Of a DNA stretch of 64,000 nt, positions 53,352 through 61,604 are shown piece by piece. Made by a program: the position numbers and the translations under genes. Positions within the stretch are counted from its first letter, which is position 1; each line of letters starts with the position of its first letter. The notes under the pieces were generated by a model. It was not told the DNA's origin. It searched no databases and worked only from the letters and a program-made list of their open reading frames with translations. The DNA is taken from assembly GCF_000317305.3 (NCBI RefSeq), contig NC_023036.2:1178001-1242000 (forward strand), read 5' to 3'. This DNA is from Mycolicibacterium neoaurum VKM Ac-1815D. Its GTDB lineage: Bacteria; Actinomycetota; Actinomycetes; Mycobacteriales; Mycobacteriaceae.

Positions 53352-54374
53352 TTGACACAGGGGGGATTCGGTGGCGACCCGTTCGGCGGGGCGCCGTTCG
53401 GTGATCCGTTCGCCGCGCCGGTGGCGACGCCGCCGGCCGGTAGAGATCCGTATGCGTCGCCGCCCCATGGCGGTGGCACCAACCCGCTGGCGGTGCTGTC
53501 GGTGGTCTTCGCCTTCGTCTTCGCGCCCGTCGGCGCGATCCTCGGCCACCTGGGCCTCGCTCAGATCGGGCGCACTGCGCAGCGCGGCCGCGCACTGGCA
53601 ATGGTCGGACTGGTGCTCTCCTATGTCGTGATCGTCTGCGCGACTGCGGGTCTGGTCCTGTGGATGGTCCGCGGCGGCACGCCCCAGACGCAGGTGGCGT
53701 CGAGCGATCCCACCCCCGCGCTGCCGGTTCCCGCGGCAGCGCCACTACCGCCCGCGGGTCCGCGGGTGGATCGCGCGTTGCTCCCCGAGATCCTGATACC
53801 GCTGCCGGAACTGCAGACGCTGGTCGCGGACCCCGATCTGACGCTGTGGTTCTCCACCGATGCGCTGGTCGAACCGCGGCCCGAGATCGGCACGTACACG
53901 GACATGTCATGTATCGGATCGCACCTGCGCGGTACAGCTGAGGGCTATCGAGGGAATGAGCCGGCCGCGTATGTCGGCACGGATATCGGGAACCAGGTGT
54001 TAGGTAGCCCGAAACTGGCTCAGGTGGTGCGGCAGGGGGCGGCGCTCTATGGGGATGCGGCAGCCGCGCAGAAGGCGTTCGGCGACTATCTGGCGCTCTG
54101 GCGCCGATGCGTCGGACAAACGACCACCTGGATCCGATCGGATGTACCGCCGTGGACCTTCACCTACGGCGAGCCCACGGTATTGGGCCCCGACCTCATC
54201 ATGGTGCGGTCTATCCCGCCGGCTGACGCGAGGTTCATCGATCTCGTCCACATCGTTGCGGTCAGGGCGAATGTCCTGGTGGACAACACCTTCACGGGCC
54301 GCCAGTTGGGTGATACGCCCAACCGCGTCACCGATACGATGCTCGAGCGTGTCGCGGCCAGAGAGTCGGGGTAG
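53352..54374 (+). CDS. DUF4190 + PknH_C-type sensor membrane protein (copy 1)
   Basis: 340 residues starting with TTG at 53352, chosen because the product then begins TQGGFGGDPFGG like its neighbour (VTQGYPGNPFDAP). N-terminal tail with two DPF motifs, DUF4190 hairpin (NPLAVLSVVFAFVFAPVG, QIGRTAQRGRALA, second TM), Pro-rich linker, then a roughly 200-residue domain like the extracellular sensor of the Ser/Thr kinase PknH: LPELQTLVADPDLT, MSCIGSHLRGTAEGY, YLALWRRCVGQTT, VLVDNTFTG. Two cysteines are conserved in the position used for the PknH disulfide. No kinase domain is attached. Confidence 0.75.
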   Translation: MTQGGFGGDPFGGAPFGDPFAAPVATPPAGRDPYASPPHGGGTNPLAVLSVVFAFVFAPVGAILGHLGLAQIGRTAQRGRALAMVGLVLSYVVIVCATAGLVLWMVRGGTPQTQVASSDPTPALPVPAAAPLPPAGPRVDRALLPEILIPLPELQTLVADPDLTLWFSTDALVEPRPEIGTYTDMSCIGSHLRGTAEGYRGNEPAAYVGTDIGNQVLGSPKLAQVVRQGAALYGDAAAAQKAFGDYLALWRRCVGQTTTWIRSDVPPWTFTYGEPTVLGPDLIMVRSIPPADARFIDLVHIVAVRANVLVDNTFTGRQLGDTPNRVTDTMLERVAARESG

Positions 54375-54376
54375 CC

Positions 54377-55390
54377 GTGACACAGGGATACCCCGGCAAC
54401 CCATTCGACGCTCCGACCGGGGGCGACCCGTTCGGCGGCGGACCCGTGACGGCGCCGCCGCCACCGTCACCTGGCCCGGTGCCCGACCGCGGCGAGGTCA
54501 ACACCCTGGCGACCCTGTCGATGGTCTTTGCGTTCGTGTTCGCGCCGGCCGGGGCGATCCTCGGCCACCTGGGATTGGCACAGGTCGCCCGCACCGGGCA
54601 GCGCGGGCGGGAGCGGGCACTGTCCGGGATCACGCTCTCGTATGTCGTCATGACCACCGTCATCGTCGGATTGGTGGTGTGGGCAGCCGGCGGAAACGAG
54701 TCGCCGACCCCGGCCTTCGCCGCTGACCCGTCGACCACATCGGTTGCGGCACCGCCACCGCGCACGACGGATGTGCCCGCACCGACGCCGAAGCCCCGAC
54801 CCACCCTCGAACCGACAGCGCTACAGGGGATTCTGCTCAACGTCGACGATCTGCGCGCGCTGCTGACCCGGCCTGCCCTTGCGCCGATCTGGACGACGAG
54901 CGGGTTGGGCCTGCAACCCGACCGCGGAGGCTTCGAGGACACGTCATGCGCGGGATCGCATTTCAAGGGCACGCCGATGGCCTATGGCGGGCATGTCCCG
55001 CTGCAGTTCACCGGAACCGATATCGGTGACCGGTCGACGGGGCTGCTGATCGGGCAGGGTGCGGCCGTGTTTCCCGATGCCGCGGCCGCGCAACAGGCCT
55101 TCACCGCCTATGTCGGGTATCTGCGCGGATGTGCCGGCAAGTCGACGATGACGATACCCACGACTCCCACCGCAGACGGCCTCTCCCTCACCTATGGAAT
55201 GCCGGTGGAGATCGGCAATGACATGGTGAAAGTGGACACCAAGGTCGAGGGGGGAACTCCCGGTGGAGAGTTCAGCCACTACCTCGCCGTGAAGAACAAC
55301 GTGGTGGTGGACAGCATCTTCATCGGGTTGGGTCTCGCCGACACCCCGACGCGGGTGATGCAGGCCATGCTCGACCGAGTCCCGAATTGA
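54377..55390 (+). CDS. DUF4190 + PknH_C-type sensor membrane protein (copy 2)
   Basis: 337 residues, GTG start 2 bases after the previous stop. Tail VTQGYPGNPFDAPTGGDPFGGG, DUF4190 hairpin (NTLATLSMVFAFVFAPAG, RTGQRGRERALSG), Thr/Pro linker and a PknH_C-like domain (TSCAGSHFKGTPMAYGG, YLRGCAGKSTM, VVVDSIFIG). It is a clear tandem paralogue of the genes on both sides, with divergence mostly in the sensor domain, suggesting different ligands. Confidence 0.77.
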   Translation: MTQGYPGNPFDAPTGGDPFGGGPVTAPPPPSPGPVPDRGEVNTLATLSMVFAFVFAPAGAILGHLGLAQVARTGQRGRERALSGITLSYVVMTTVIVGLVVWAAGGNESPTPAFAADPSTTSVAAPPPRTTDVPAPTPKPRPTLEPTALQGILLNVDDLRALLTRPALAPIWTTSGLGLQPDRGGFEDTSCAGSHFKGTPMAYGGHVPLQFTGTDIGDRSTGLLIGQGAAVFPDAAAAQQAFTAYVGYLRGCAGKSTMTIPTTPTADGLSLTYGMPVEIGNDMVKVDTKVEGGTPGGEFSHYLAVKNNVVVDSIFIGLGLADTPTRVMQAMLDRVPN

Positions 55391-55404
55391 GAGGGTGAAT
55401 CGCG

Positions 55405-56406
55405 ATGTCCCAGGACGGTTTCGGCCACAACCCATTCGACGCGCCCGTGGACCAACCGACGGGTCCGGCGTCCGCCGGAGCGCCCCCGCCGGTCGTGGTG
55501 CGCCCGATCTCGGCAGAGGTGAACACCCTGGCCACCCTGTCGGTCATCTTCGCATTCGTCTTCGCCCCTGCCGGTGCCATCCTGGGCCACCTCGGTCTGG
55601 CGCAGGTCGGCCGTACCGGCCAGCGAGGCCGGGAGCGAGCACTGATCGGCATCACCCTGTCCTATCTCGTGATCCTGGCCGTGGTGGTCGGGCTGGTCGT
55701 CTGGGCTGCCGGCGGAAACGACGCCTCGACCCCGACCGCTGCGCCGCCGGCGTCGACATCGAACCCGTCGGTGTCCCCGTCCGCGCCGTCATCCACGGCC
55801 CCACCGGCACCGGTGGTCGATGCCGCGAAGCTCCCTGAAATCCTCGTTCCGCTGCTGGATCTTCGCACCCTCATGGGTGATCCGGGCCTGACCCCCTATG
55901 CCACCTCCGACAAGGTCGAGATGCCGTCCAACAACGGTGAACCGATCGGAACGTTCGACGACGACTCCTGTTTCCCGTCCTTCGTCGCAGGCACCCCCGG
56001 CGCCTATGAGGGCACCGAATGGCGCAATTTCTACGGGTCTGATTCGGTGAACAGCCAGATCGGATTCCAGGTGGGTCAGGCGGTGGCGCGGTTCGATGAC
56101 AACCAAGCGGCCCGTCGAGCGCTCGACGCCTACCTGGCGAAATGGCGCGGGTGCGTCGGCAAGACCATGAAATGGACACTGCCGAACGGGTTCGTCACCG
56201 AGCTGACCTTCGGCGAGGTCAAGGACATGGGCAACGGGATCTGGACGCAGTCCAATTCGATGTCGCCGATGGTGATACCCATCAGCTATGAACGGGTGTT
56301 GGCGGTCAAGGAGAACGTGTTGGTGGACAACACCATCTCCGGCCCGAACGCCGGGGACAGACCGATGAAACTCGTGCGCGCGATGCTGGATCGGATCACG
56401 CCGTGA
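55405..56406 (+). CDS. DUF4190 + PknH_C-type sensor membrane protein (copy 3)
   Basis: 333 residues. Tail with HNPFDAPVDQPTG (an NPF instead of DPF), DUF4190 hairpin (NTLATLSVIFAFVFAPAGA, RTGQRGRERALIG), linker, sensor domain (DDSCFPSFVAGTPGAYEG, WRGCVGKTMKW, VLVDNTISG). Last gene of the coupled run of 13; it converges on the 56415 gene 8 bases away. Confidence 0.77.
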   Translation: MSQDGFGHNPFDAPVDQPTGPASAGAPPPVVVRPISAEVNTLATLSVIFAFVFAPAGAILGHLGLAQVGRTGQRGRERALIGITLSYLVILAVVVGLVVWAAGGNDASTPTAAPPASTSNPSVSPSAPSSTAPPAPVVDAAKLPEILVPLLDLRTLMGDPGLTPYATSDKVEMPSNNGEPIGTFDDDSCFPSFVAGTPGAYEGTEWRNFYGSDSVNSQIGFQVGQAVARFDDNQAARRALDAYLAKWRGCVGKTMKWTLPNGFVTELTFGEVKDMGNGIWTQSNSMSPMVIPISYERVLAVKENVLVDNTISGPNAGDRPMKLVRAMLDRITP

Positions 56407-56414
56407 TGTGGGAA

Positions 56415-57416
56415 TCAGCCCGCCAGGCGTAGCGACGACACCATCTTGTCGACGGTGGCGGTGTCGGCAGCACCCTGGTACTCCATCGACAGCACGAACA
56501 TCACCGACCCCTCTTGGCCGGGAACCGTCGTTCCGATCATGACGTGCAACGCATTCGGGGCGGTGCAGTTGTCGGCGGCGACTCCGGTCACGGTGGCGAC
56601 GACCTCGACGGCCGGCTTGCCGGAAATCGAGAAGTCGCGAGGCGCACCGAGTTCCACCTTGGGCACCACGCCGCTGTCCGAGGTGTAGATATCGGCGACC
56701 GATGTGGTCTCGAGCCGCACCGCCTCGCGGATATCGGTCGTGTTCTTGGCACCCGGAACCCCGGACAGGCCAATCGAGCTCTTCGGGCACTTGGGGTTGG
56801 ACAGTTCGGCCGCTCCACTCATGGTCCTGATCGGACATGAGCCGAACGGATTGTTCTGGGACTCCGGACACGGCTTCTCCCAACCGACCAGAGTCGTGCA
56901 GGACAGCACCTCCCAATCGGGCGGCACGTCGTAGACCAGCCCGCGGGGGCTCAGGACAGACTGCCATCCGGCCGGGGTGTTGGGACCGGGGGAGGCGGTT
57001 CGTCCGTTGCACGGTGGAGGCGGCGCCGGCGCAGCGGTGGGCGTTGGCACGGCCGACGAGGGTGTCGTGCTCGGTGCGGTCGTCGGAACCGCACTGGATG
57101 TGGTTGCCGGAGCGGCCTGTTCGGTCGTCTCACCGGCGCGGTTCTTCCACAGCAACCCGCCGACGACCAGAGCGATCACCAGGACGGCGGCGATGCCGGC
57201 GATGACCCACTGCACGTTGTCGCTGGGCGGTTTGCCGTTCGGTGGTGGGGCGTTGGGTGGCGGAGCGCCGAAGGCCGGCCAGGGCTGTGCGCCACCGGCA
57301 TTGGGGTGGCCCTGACCGAACGGATCACCGGCCCCGAACGGTGACTGCCCGCCCTGCCACGGATCGCCGGCACCGCCGCTACCCTGGCCCTGGTTCCACG
57401 ATGGCGGGTACGTCAC
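56415..57416 (-). CDS. Single-TM protein with extracytoplasmic Cys-rich domain
   Basis: 333 residues. The cytosolic tail (1-68) is Gly/Pro/Gln-rich with GDPWQGG, SPFGAGDPFGQG; one TM helix follows at about 69-89, then a Thr/Ser/Pro linker and an extracytoplasmic domain with several cysteines (PPCNGRT, VLSCTT, KPCPESQ, GSCPIRT, PKCPKSS, DNCTAPN). No known family. On the opposite strand to the main run but shares the DP-aromatic tail motif, so it likely belongs to the same system. The 57454 gene lies 37 bases upstream on the same strand. Confidence 0.68.
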   Translation of the reverse strand: MTYPPSWNQGQGSGGAGDPWQGGQSPFGAGDPFGQGHPNAGGAQPWPAFGAPPPNAPPPNGKPPSDNVQWVIAGIAAVLVIALVVGGLLWKNRAGETTEQAAPATTSSAVPTTAPSTTPSSAVPTPTAAPAPPPPCNGRTASPGPNTPAGWQSVLSPRGLVYDVPPDWEVLSCTTLVGWEKPCPESQNNPFGSCPIRTMSGAAELSNPKCPKSSIGLSGVPGAKNTTDIREAVRLETTSVADIYTSDSGVVPKVELGAPRDFSISGKPAVEVVATVTGVAADNCTAPNALHVMIGTTVPGQEGSVMFVLSMEYQGAADTATVDKMVSSLRLAG

Positions 57417-57453
57417 GGCTTCCCCTTCCGGATGCGAGGTCGGTGTCGGGCAC

Positions 57454-58608
57454 TCATCGGTATGTCACCGTCGGTGGGTCCGTGCTGAGATCGGCAGAGC
57501 CGCTGATCACCCCGGTGATCTTGCCTGTTGACGGGGCGCCGCCCGGCGTGGAGGCGGTGAAGTTGGAGACGATGGTCCCGACAATGGACACGGTCATGTT
57601 GTACGGGTTGAACATTTGCTTGATATTGCCGAGGTCGGTCAACGGGCCCCACTGGGCGGTGCCGTCGACGAGCCCGGCAGGACTGACCTTCAACGGACAT
57701 CCGGGCGGCGCGAACAGTCTCGATGCCGTGCACTTCGCGAGATCATCGAGCAGCCTGGTGTTGATCGCGTCGGTGGCAGACGGGCTCAACGTCGGCGTCA
57801 CCGAGTTGAAGAGCAGAAAGCTGTCGAGCTGATTCAGCAGCAGGGTGGGGCCCTTGTAGGAGAGATTGGCATTGCTGCTGCCATAGTCCACCCAGCCGGG
57901 GAACACGTACACCGGGCCGGTGGCCGGTGTGCCGAAGATTGTCAGGTCGGCCAAGCTCTTGTTGATCCCGAGCACGGCACTGAAGTCGATCTTGACGGCC
58001 GAATTCTGAACCTTCCACTCGCCGTTGGCCTTACGCATCGTAAGGCTGGCGCTGGAGACCTCATCACCGAACTTCGCCGATACCGGCACCATGGCGAAAT
58101 CACCCATCGGTGCGGTGCCGTCGGGAACCGAGATGGCGGTGATCGGGGCTTTCTCGATCTGTTGGCGCAGAACATCGTCGGTCAGCAGATCGGTCGTCGC
58201 GGGCGCGTTCAGTCCGAGCGACAACGCGGCCTCCGCATCCCCGCTTGCCAGCGCTTCCAGATACGCCTTGGCCGCCTCCTGCGGGCTGCCACCACCGGTC
58301 AGCGCCGATCCACCTCGGCTGACCACGACGATGACGACAACAAGGATCGCCACCAAGACGGCGGCGCCGCCCGCAAGCACCACCAGTGTTTTCTTGTGCC
58401 GCTTCGGTGGCGGTTGGTGTGGCGGAATGTGCTGGGCGCTGAAGACGGGCGGGGGCATGTAGGAGGGCGAGACCGGCGGTCCGGCCTGGGTGGTCTCGTA
58501 CCCGGATGTGGGCGTCGGCCCGGTCTGCGCAGGTTCATCGGGAACCTGTGACGGCGGCGGTTCGGCGAATGGATCGTAGGGGAGGTCGTCGCGCGGTGAT
58601 TCGTTCAT
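57454..58608 (-). CDS. Single-TM protein with NTF2-like extracytoplasmic domain
   Basis: 384 residues. The cytosolic tail contains LPYDPFAEPPP and a Pro-rich stretch ending in KRHKK, a TM helix spans about 78-100, and the outer region begins with a DUF4878/NTF2-like segment (SPQEAAKAYLEALASGDAEAAL) followed by a beta-rich domain to the C terminus. The basic residues before the TM indicate N-in topology. The ATG at 58608 has GGAG upstream. Upstream it faces the 58884 gene across 275 bases. Confidence 0.7.
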   Translation of the reverse strand: MNESPRDDLPYDPFAEPPPSQVPDEPAQTGPTPTSGYETTQAGPPVSPSYMPPPVFSAQHIPPHQPPPKRHKKTLVVLAGGAAVLVAILVVVIVVVSRGGSALTGGGSPQEAAKAYLEALASGDAEAALSLGLNAPATTDLLTDDVLRQQIEKAPITAISVPDGTAPMGDFAMVPVSAKFGDEVSSASLTMRKANGEWKVQNSAVKIDFSAVLGINKSLADLTIFGTPATGPVYVFPGWVDYGSSNANLSYKGPTLLLNQLDSFLLFNSVTPTLSPSATDAINTRLLDDLAKCTASRLFAPPGCPLKVSPAGLVDGTAQWGPLTDLGNIKQMFNPYNMTVSIVGTIVSNFTASTPGGAPSTGKITGVISGSADLSTDPPTVTYR

Positions 58609-58883
58609 TGCGCGCTCCACCCGAGGCGGGTCGGGCTTCCCGGCCGAACTGTGCCGATCGATCCGGCTATTCCCTTGTCACGGCGCCTCACTCGTCCCCC
58701 TCGCACGTGCTGCTTGCGGGCAACCATACCGCTTGACCCCGCAGTGTCATGCTCGACGGGGTGACCTGCCGGCACACCGCGAAATTGGTGCTCATCGGCC
58801 ATGGCACTGCGCAGTAATGTGTGAAAGCACGAATGCCGTGCGCGGTTGTGGTGCCGAGAAATGGTGTGGCGGGGGGATACGCG
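58609..58883. other. Divergent intergenic region between the two flanking sensor genes
   Basis: 275 bases without a supported gene. It must hold promoters for both flanking genes. A TTGACC sequence near 58732 could be a -35 element toward the right, but no convincing -10 is seen. The right end has the G-rich ribosome site GGGGGGATA before 58884, resembling the leader of the first island gene. Confidence 0.35.
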
Positions 58884-59918
58884 ATGAGCGGCGGCGGGTT
58901 CGGAGCGTGGCCTGGCGGCCCGGCCGACGGTGATCCGTTCGGCGCCGACCCGTTCGGCGTTCCGGGCCCGACGAACACCGGCGGATACGTCGGGGTACCG
59001 CCGCCGCCGTCGGGTTCGGATCCCAAGGTCAACACGCTGGCGACGCTGTCGGTCATCTTCGCCTTCGTGTTCGCGCCGGCCGGCGCGGTGCTCGGGCATC
59101 TGGGATTGGCGCAGATCGGGCGCACCGGGCAACGTGGACACACCCGCGCGGTGATCGGGCTCGCGCTGTCCTACACCGTCATCGTCGCCACAGTGGCCGC
59201 GATCGTCGTCTGGACGGTGACCGGTGCTGATTCCACCGACCCCGCGGTCGGATCACCGACGGTGGCGGCACCGGCACCGGCATCGTCGTCGGTATCTCCG
59301 GTACCCACCACGACCACACCCCCGCCGGCGCCACTGGTCGACGCGGCGGCCCTGCCCGGGTTGCTACTCACCGACGCCGAGGCGCGCGCGCTCACCGGCG
59401 ACAACGGTCTGGCCAATATCGAGACGCTGACCCACCCACAAATGCCGCCGACATCGGAATCGGTCTATGAGCCGCTCGAGTGCGTGCCCTCATTTCTGGC
59501 CTCGACCAGCGTGGCATACGGAGCCAGTGGTCATCTCGGCTTCCACGGCACCGCGCCGAGCAACGCGGAGACTCTTCTGTCGATCGGCCAGTCGGTGTCC
59601 AACTACACCGATGCCGCCACCGCGACCGGCATGCTCGACTACTACCGCGGGATATGGACCCGTTGCGCCGGCACCACGCTGTTGTGGCACATGATGCAGG
59701 ACCGGGCAACCGGTCCCATCACGCTCGGGGCGCCCCGGGACGCCGGTGACGGTGTGGTCGAGCTGGTGTCCCATTCCACGCTGGACAACCTGCCCTATCA
59801 GCGGGCCATCGCGGTGAAGAACAATGTGCTCGTTGACGTGCAAGCTGGCGGTGGCGACCACAAGCCCGGTTTGGCCGTCGAGGTCGTCAGAAAGATCCTG
59901 TCCAAGATCCCGGGCTGA
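58884..59918 (+). CDS. DUF4190 + PknH_C-type sensor membrane protein (copy 4)
   Basis: 344 residues. Tail with two DPFG motifs (DGDPFGADPFGVP), DUF4190 hairpin (NTLATLSVIFAFVFAPAG, QIGRTGQRGHTRAVIG), Thr/Pro linker, sensor domain (LLLTDAEARALTGDNGL, LECVPSFLASTSVAYG, RCAGTTLLW, NVLVDVQAGG). It lies apart from copies 1-3, beyond the two minus-strand genes, and marks the right end of the island. The ATG at 58884 is preceded by GGGGGG; an earlier ATG at 58821 would add an unrelated 21-residue extension. Confidence 0.76.
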   Translation: MSGGGFGAWPGGPADGDPFGADPFGVPGPTNTGGYVGVPPPPSGSDPKVNTLATLSVIFAFVFAPAGAVLGHLGLAQIGRTGQRGHTRAVIGLALSYTVIVATVAAIVVWTVTGADSTDPAVGSPTVAAPAPASSSVSPVPTTTTPPPAPLVDAAALPGLLLTDAEARALTGDNGLANIETLTHPQMPPTSESVYEPLECVPSFLASTSVAYGASGHLGFHGTAPSNAETLLSIGQSVSNYTDAATATGMLDYYRGIWTRCAGTTLLWHMMQDRATGPITLGAPRDAGDGVVELVSHSTLDNLPYQRAIAVKNNVLVDVQAGGGDHKPGLAVEVVRKILSKIPG

Positions 59919-59931
59919 GAGCCCTGGCGAA

Positions 59932-60756
59932 TCAGCCCTGCGCTTCGACCGAGACCGGTTGCCACTCCCGCCAGGTAGCCAGGCGCTGGGCGTAGTCGGC
60001 CTCGGCCAGTTGCAACGGCAACTCACCGAGGAACACCCGCAGCGGCGGCTGCTCGGCGTCGACGATCTTGAGCACGGCGGCGGCCGAGGCCTGCGGGTCG
60101 CCCGATTTCGCGGTGCGCTTGGCGCGGGCGTCGGCGGCCTGCTGGTGGGCCTCGGCGTAGTCCGGCAGCGGGGTGGCCCGTTTGGCCGAGGAGCCGGCCC
60201 AATCGGTATCGAACCCGCCCGGCTCGATCAGCGTGACGTGGATGCCGAAGCCGGCCACCTCTTGGGCCAGCGACTGCGAGAAGCCCTCCAGCGCCCACTT
60301 GGACGCGTGATAGATGCCGACGTTCTGAAATGCCGTGATGCCGCCGATCGAGGACACCTGCAGGATGTGCCCGCTGTGCTGGGCCCGCAGGAACGGCAGA
60401 GCGGCCTGGGTGACCCACAGCGCACCGAACAGGTTCGTCTCGATCTGGTCGCGCGCCTCGGCTTCGGTGAGCTCCTCGATGAAGCCGAACTGCCCGTACC
60501 CGGCGTTGTTGACGATGATGTCGAGCCGGCCGAAATGCTCGTGGGCACGCTGGACCGCGGCGAAATCGGCGGCCCGGTCGGTCACGTCGAGCTGCAGCGG
60601 CAGCAGCGCGGCGCCGTAGCGGACCACCAGGTCGTCCAGGGTTGCGGTATCGCGCGCCGTCGCGGCGACCCTGTCCCCGCGTTCGAGGGCGGCGATCGTC
60701 CACTCGCGGCCGAAGCCGCGGGATGCGCCGGTGATGAACCAGACCTTCTCAGCCAT
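59932..60756 (-). CDS. Short-chain dehydrogenase/reductase
   Basis: 274-residue classical SDR: ITGASRGFGREW, NNAGYGQFG, catalytic Ser in VSSIGGI and YHASK. The long C-terminal region (DYAEAHQQAADARAKRT, FLGELPLQLAEADY) is typical of the oxidoreductases acting on hydrophobic substrates in actinobacteria. It is divergent from menG across 160 bases. No link to the island is evident; it may be a core gene. Confidence 0.87.
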   Translation of the reverse strand: MAEKVWFITGASRGFGREWTIAALERGDRVAATARDTATLDDLVVRYGAALLPLQLDVTDRAADFAAVQRAHEHFGRLDIIVNNAGYGQFGFIEELTEAEARDQIETNLFGALWVTQAALPFLRAQHSGHILQVSSIGGITAFQNVGIYHASKWALEGFSQSLAQEVAGFGIHVTLIEPGGFDTDWAGSSAKRATPLPDYAEAHQQAADARAKRTAKSGDPQASAAAVLKIVDAEQPPLRVFLGELPLQLAEADYAQRLATWREWQPVSVEAQG

Positions 60757-60883
60757 GTAGATGCCTTTCTCGGGGAGTGTTCTTCCCGCCAGCAGACGCG
60801 TGTACCCCCATTACAGGCCGAAACCAGGGGAACAGCCGTCTGCTCACGCCAAGGTTCAACGTCACCAGACGCGGCCCATTCCG

Positions 60884-60908
60884 GGAACCCCGAGACTCAC
60901 AGGTAGTT
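60884..60908 (+). promoter_or_regulatory. Possible ECF sigma (SigE/SigH-like) promoter of menG
   Basis: GGAAC (60884-60888) and GTT (60906-60908) are separated by 17 bases, as in SigE/SigH-type promoters, and the implied start point falls close to the GTG at 60917, giving a nearly leaderless transcript. Short elements like these occur by chance, so this is weak. Confidence 0.2.
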
Positions 60909-60916
60909 TTGATCTG

Positions 60917-61603
60917 GTGAGCAGGGCGTCGTTGGAGAAGAATCCGCATGAGGTGGCGTCGATGTTCGACGCCGTGGCCCGCCGCTACGACATCACCAAT
61001 ACGGTGATGTCGCTGGGCCAGGACCGGTTCTGGCGGCGTCAGACCCGCGCGGCGCTGGGGATCGGGCCGGGGGACAAGGTGCTCGACCTGGCTGCCGGGA
61101 CGGCGGTGTCGACGGTCGAGCTGGCGAGTTCGGGCGCGTGGTGTGTGGCGGCGGACTTCTCGGTCGGCATGCTGTCGGCCGGGGCATCGCGTCCGGTGCC
61201 CAAGGTGGGCGCCGACGCCACCCGGCTGCCGTTCGCCGATGATTCCTTCGACGCGGTGACCATCAGCTTCGGTCTGCGCAACGTCGTCGACCATGTGGCC
61301 GGACTGCGCGAGATGGCCCGGGTGACCCGCCCGGGTGGCCGGCTGGTGGTGTGCGAGTTCTCCACGCCGACCAATGCGCTGTTCTCCACCGTGTACAAGG
61401 AGTACCTGATGCGGGCGCTGCCGGGCATGGCCACGGCGGTCTCGAGCAATCCCGAGGCCTATGTCTATCTGGCCGAGTCGATTCGCGCCTGGCCGACACA
61501 GGCCGAATTGGCCGCCCGCATCCGCGAGGCCGGGTGGGATTCGGTGCGCTGGCGCAACCTCACCGGAGGGATCGTCGCGCTGCACGCCGCCGTCAAGCCG
61601 TGA
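60917..61603 (+). CDS. menG: Demethylmenaquinone methyltransferase
   Basis: 228-residue SAM-dependent methyltransferase of the UbiE/MenG family, last step of menaquinone synthesis (also called menH/ubiE in M. tuberculosis, Rv0558). Motifs: [26 protein letters not shown], the SAM-binding [32 protein letters not shown] and [17 protein letters not shown] start at 60917. In M. tuberculosis it follows mgtA directly; here the island separates them. The CobW gene starts 1 base after its stop. Confidence 0.94.
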   Translation: MSRASLEKNPHEVASMFDAVARRYDITNTVMSLGQDRFWRRQTRAALGIGPGDKVLDLAAGTAVSTVELASSGAWCVAADFSVGMLSAGASRPVPKVGADATRLPFADDSFDAVTISFGLRNVVDHVAGLREMARVTRPGGRLVVCEFSTPTNALFSTVYKEYLMRALPGMATAVSSNPEAYVYLAESIRAWPTQAELAARIREAGWDSVRWRNLTGGIVALHAAVKP

Positions 61604-61604
61604 G

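Noticed and set aside
53352..59918. Serine/threonine kinases carrying the PknH-type sensors
   Set aside because: None of these proteins has kinase motifs (no HRD or DFG), and no other kinase gene is found in the island.
35105..59918. Integrative element or prophage carrying the island
   Set aside because: No integrase, transposase, tRNA target, phage structural gene or flanking direct repeat was seen; the boundary evidence is only the changed gene order relative to M. tuberculosis.
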